NCBI GenBank assembly: GCA_003118195.1
Contig: BEXV01000717.1
Location: forward strand, 9,009 to 73,008
Source of the DNA: Hemicentrotus pulcherrimus
Taxonomy: Eukaryota > Echinodermata > Echinoidea > Camarodonta > Strongylocentrotidae
DNA length: 64,000 bases
Direction: 5' to 3'
The notes beneath the pieces are model-generated. The model saw only the letters and a program-made list of their open reading frames with translations, searched no databases and had not been told where the DNA came from. Below, in pieces: positions 54,378 to 64,000 of the stretch (position 1 is the stretch's first letter; each line of letters opens with the position of its first letter). A program made the position numbers and the translations under genes.

Positions 54378-54511
54378 CCAATCGGGATCCGGGTTTCATC
54401 GGCGGAAAATCTGATTGGATCATCCTTGAGAGATCAATCGCCAATCAAGATCCAGGTTTCATCAATTGGAGTTTTTGATTGGTTTATCCTAAAGGGAGAT
54501 CATTGCCCAAT
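54378..54511. promoter_or_regulatory. Cluster of six CCAAT-box motifs
   Basis: CCAAT at 54378, 54441 and 54507 and ATTGG at 54414, 54465 and 54478 lie within 134 bases, inside a degenerate repeat of about 62-65 bases (GATCC-GGTTTCATC). The pattern suggests NF-Y-type binding but may only reflect an old tandem duplication. Confidence 0.4.
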
Positions 54512-55707
54512 GAGATTCCAAATGTTTGTTATTCGAGAATGAGCGTAATATTAGAAAGAAGTCATCTCGGAGGTCGTGATGTAATCAGCACCTCATTTTC
54601 AGTTTATCGTAAAAGTAACCTTCTTCTTTTGGGGGGCAACGATGCATGCATTTATTGTCCAATACTAATATTAACTTCTTTACGAACAATGAAAATGTCA
54701 ATGTTTAACCATGGTTTAACCATACACATTGTAATGATTGACAGCGGTCTTTCTGACTCTCGTCCATTACCATGGCAACTCATTGGCAATTACTTCCTTT
54801 TGTTTGGCAACATACATTATGGTACTATTTGCATATAGGCCTATGCACATAACATGGACGCACTGAATTAACACATTGATTATTTTATTTACTTGTATTC
54901 TCAATTATAATACATTTTACAATCAACTTCTGCAAATGTTTTACGATGGGCGACCATTTATACACACACAAAAAAAGTTTCTTATTCAGGTGCTCCTAAA
55001 GAAGATCAAATAAATGTTTATCTTCAAAATACAAAACAATATACTTTTCAATGTAACTCATCCGATCGCGCGGCGTGGAATGAAAGAGTCGTTAACACTA
55101 TTTTTTAAAAACCATACACGTTGGTGTCGCGTAACACAGTGACATATTATGTGTTCAATCATTTTTATTCAGTGGTGTCCCCCAACCCCCATATCACAGA
55201 AAACGAGACAAACTTTACAAATCCCTCTCTTGTCTCCTCGATAATGATAGGCCTGTATAAGTACGTCTCATAATATACCTTTCCCAGTGTCCCGTATTAA
55301 TGCGTCCAGTAATTCTGGTTCTTACAGGCCATACATTTTTTTTCTTTTCTGTCTTCTTTCTTTCTTCTTGAAATAAAATTTTAGATGATTTTTGTTTTTC
55401 CCCCGTTTCGATATGAACATGATAATTATGCAAGTACAAAATATCAATAAATTCATGATTGACATAAGATCGTGCAAAAGACAAGATAGTTTCTAAAATA
55501 CTGAAGAACTGAAATGATACCTAAACGTTGTTGAACCAAATGTTTACATTTGAAACGGAGGGCATGCGAAAGAATCAATGCTTTTTTGGCGAAAACTTAG
55601 TTACATTCTAAATATCAAACAATTAATACGACACAAAAATAGTTGGGGGAGGGGGGCGGCGCATGGGCACGTGCTCCCAATATTTGAATAGCAAAATATG
55701 AGGGAAA

Positions 55708-55711
<4 letters not shown>

Positions 55712-55741
<30 letters not shown>

Positions 55742-55884
55742 GTGTGTGTGTATTTGGGTTTTTACAGACGTGTATCAATCAGATATGATTATTTACGTCT
55801 GCATGGGGACCGACTTTTAACGTCACCATCCGAAAGACGTGACGAGAGAGAGAGTTGGGTGGATCGAGGGAGATCTGAGAGAAC

Positions 55885-55922
<38 letters not shown>

Positions 55923-55992
55923 AAGAGATAAGGAGTGAGTGAAATAGAAAGTGATAGGGAGAGAACGAAAGAGATATAGGTAGAGGGAGAGA

Positions 55993-56040
<48 letters not shown>
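55712..56040 (+). repeat. GA-rich microsatellite region
   Basis: (GA)n runs at about 55712-55739, 55886-55922 and 55985-56040 are separated by short unique pieces and a GT run. All open frames across it are low-complexity. Confidence 0.9.
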
Positions 56041-56041
<1 letters not shown>

Positions 56042-56291
56042 CTTTGGAATAGCTACATTCATTTTTCTTCTTCGGTGTTCCATTACTCTGTTAAAATAAT
56101 GCATATTATCCCCGTTTGAAATCGATCTGGAAAAAAAATGTACAATTTTATCCCCAGCTGTAGAGTTGTTTTTTTTAAACAGGAAGAAGAAGAAGAAAAA
56201 AAAAAAACACTATAGCTGGCCAACAAAATCAGAGTGAAATAGAGCCCTCTATCGGCACTAACGTGTCCATTCCGCGCGACATTTTTGCTTG

Positions 56292-56303
56292 TTTGGCGGG
56301 GAA
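56292..56303 (+). promoter_or_regulatory. E2F-like site upstream of RBBP4
   Basis: TTTGGCGGGGAA, close to the E2F consensus TTTSGCGC/GGCGGGAA, lies about 80 bases before the RBBP4 start codon in a locally CpG-containing stretch. It fits a cell-cycle-linked histone chaperone, but is motif evidence only. Confidence 0.4.
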
Positions 56304-56383
56304 GAAATCCATTGTTCTCGGCAGAAGACCAGCCTAATTTTTCAGCTTTCCTGGGACCTCTGCACCTAAGAACACTCACAAAC

Positions 56384-63114
<6,731 letters not shown>

Positions 63115-63168
63115 TAAGTACTGAGAATAAATGTAAGAGGCCGTACAAAGACAGAATCCTTTAGCAAC

Positions 63169-63554
63169 TTAAAGGGATCGTGTAACAATGTTAAATCTGA
63201 GATACACGGCCCTACGTGTTATCAGTGTCTGTGATATGGTGTAATATTGAAGCCCTAAAAAGATTGCGCTTCAAAATGATCAAGAAGTGCCTCAAAAAAG
63301 TAAAAATTCTTTGAGTGACCGGTTTTACCGTACTCGTTATCCCCTATAGACTGTAGTGTTATGAAAACCGTCAGGCGAACGGTTTTCAAAATTTGTAACT
63401 CCAATCATAAATATCATGATAATCAGGCAGGCGATCGGCTTGTAAAAGTCATGGGGTTCCTGACTGACCTGAAGGTTTATAATTATCATTTCATCATGAG
63501 CTAAATCCAGAATTTTGTTTCAGAATCTGAGACAAAGTTACCGGATCCCTTTAA
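63169..63554 (-). mobile_element. TTAA-flanked MITE-like element, copy 3 (inverted)
   Basis: This is the reverse complement of the 59155 copy over its full length, again bounded by TTAA. It lies in RBBP4 intron 7. Confidence 0.82.
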
Positions 63555-64000
63555 GTGATGGAAACCGCCCCTCCTTTTAATCACTGAACCGCCCATCTGT
63601 TTTCAAAGTGCTATAGTTTCCGTTCTAGGGTTTCCCTTGATAATGTTATTGGTGTGTAATCCTCAAGATGTCTGCTGTAGGATTTTGCATAGAAAAATAG
63701 CGCCTGTTTCATATTGTTCAGAATGATGTCAAAATGAGAGCAATTTGCAACATCTTCCAGTGAGAAATAAGCCACTTTTACAAAATTTCTAGTTGCTAAT
63801 GGGTGAAGAGATGGTTGAGTACTGGTAAATTGAATAAAAACGTGTGAGCTTTTGCATTCTTTATATTCAGCTTGGAAAGAACCCGGCCATAGTAGGATAT
63901 CTCCTGAAACGGATGTCTTTTAAAATGTCTTCATCTTTAGATTGTGACATGAAAAAGCTGGTTGTGTAGTCCAATTTCAAAACGTCACAATTAACACAAT
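63555..64000 (+). other. RBBP4 intron 7, right edge
   Basis: No exon or repeat is recognised in this last stretch; the intron continues past the window. Confidence 0.5.

Larger units (their letters stand above)
53500..56200. other. Intergenic region between amylase and RBBP4 (divergent)
   Basis: No coding exon is recognised. It contains a cluster of CCAAT/ATTGG motifs (54378-54511) and GA microsatellites from about 55712. Both flanking genes are transcribed away from it, so it should contain both promoters. Confidence 0.6.

Noticed and set aside
55742..56104. Open frames across the GA microsatellites
   Set aside because: Translation is purely Arg/Glu or Ser/Leu low complexity.

Overview
This is a metazoan nuclear genomic window: intron-rich genes with GT-AG introns, long AT-rich spacers, many short dispersed repeats and draft-assembly gaps. 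Four protein-coding genes can be assembled exon by exon with consistent reading phase. The gene content (one DBHS protein, one ZMYM2/3/4-type protein, animal alpha-amylase, RBBP4), the tRNA-derived SINEs and a pair of contig copies that differ by about 5% suggest a highly polymorphic marine deuterostome. A sea urchin such as Strongylocentrotus is my best guess; the organism call is an inference.

Layout. 1-12068: no convincing gene; 3' flank of the first gene with MITE and SINE copies. 12069-23124 (minus): seven coding exons of a NONO/PSPC1/SFPQ-type nuclear RNA-binding protein (644 aa). About 23125-23540: probable divergent promoter. 23500-46628 (plus): a very large ZMYM-type MYM zinc-finger protein, 17 coding exons, with an acidic repeat-bearing N-terminus, tandem MYM fingers, a proline/valine-rich linker and a Crypton-derived C-terminal domain. 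It carries an in-frame TGA at a zinc-ligand cysteine position and a phase break next to a 673-base gap. 49073-52619 (minus): secreted chloride-dependent alpha-amylase, four coding exons, 494 aa, with a probable noncoding first exon and TATA-like box near 53.4-53.5 kb. 56384 to beyond the right edge (plus): RBBP4/7 histone chaperone, the first seven exons, with exons 5 and 6 present twice because of a 1208-base duplication around a single N that looks like an assembly error.

The genes are not a pathway or operon. Three (DBHS, ZMYM, RBBP4) encode nuclear RNA or chromatin factors, two of them head to head; amylase is a digestive enzyme. I found no evidence of a new multi-gene system. The observations most worth checking are the ZMYM TGA, the hidden ZMYM exon, the coding minisatellite, the terminal-inverted-repeat element in the DBHS intron, and the assembly duplications that would corrupt automatic gene models.
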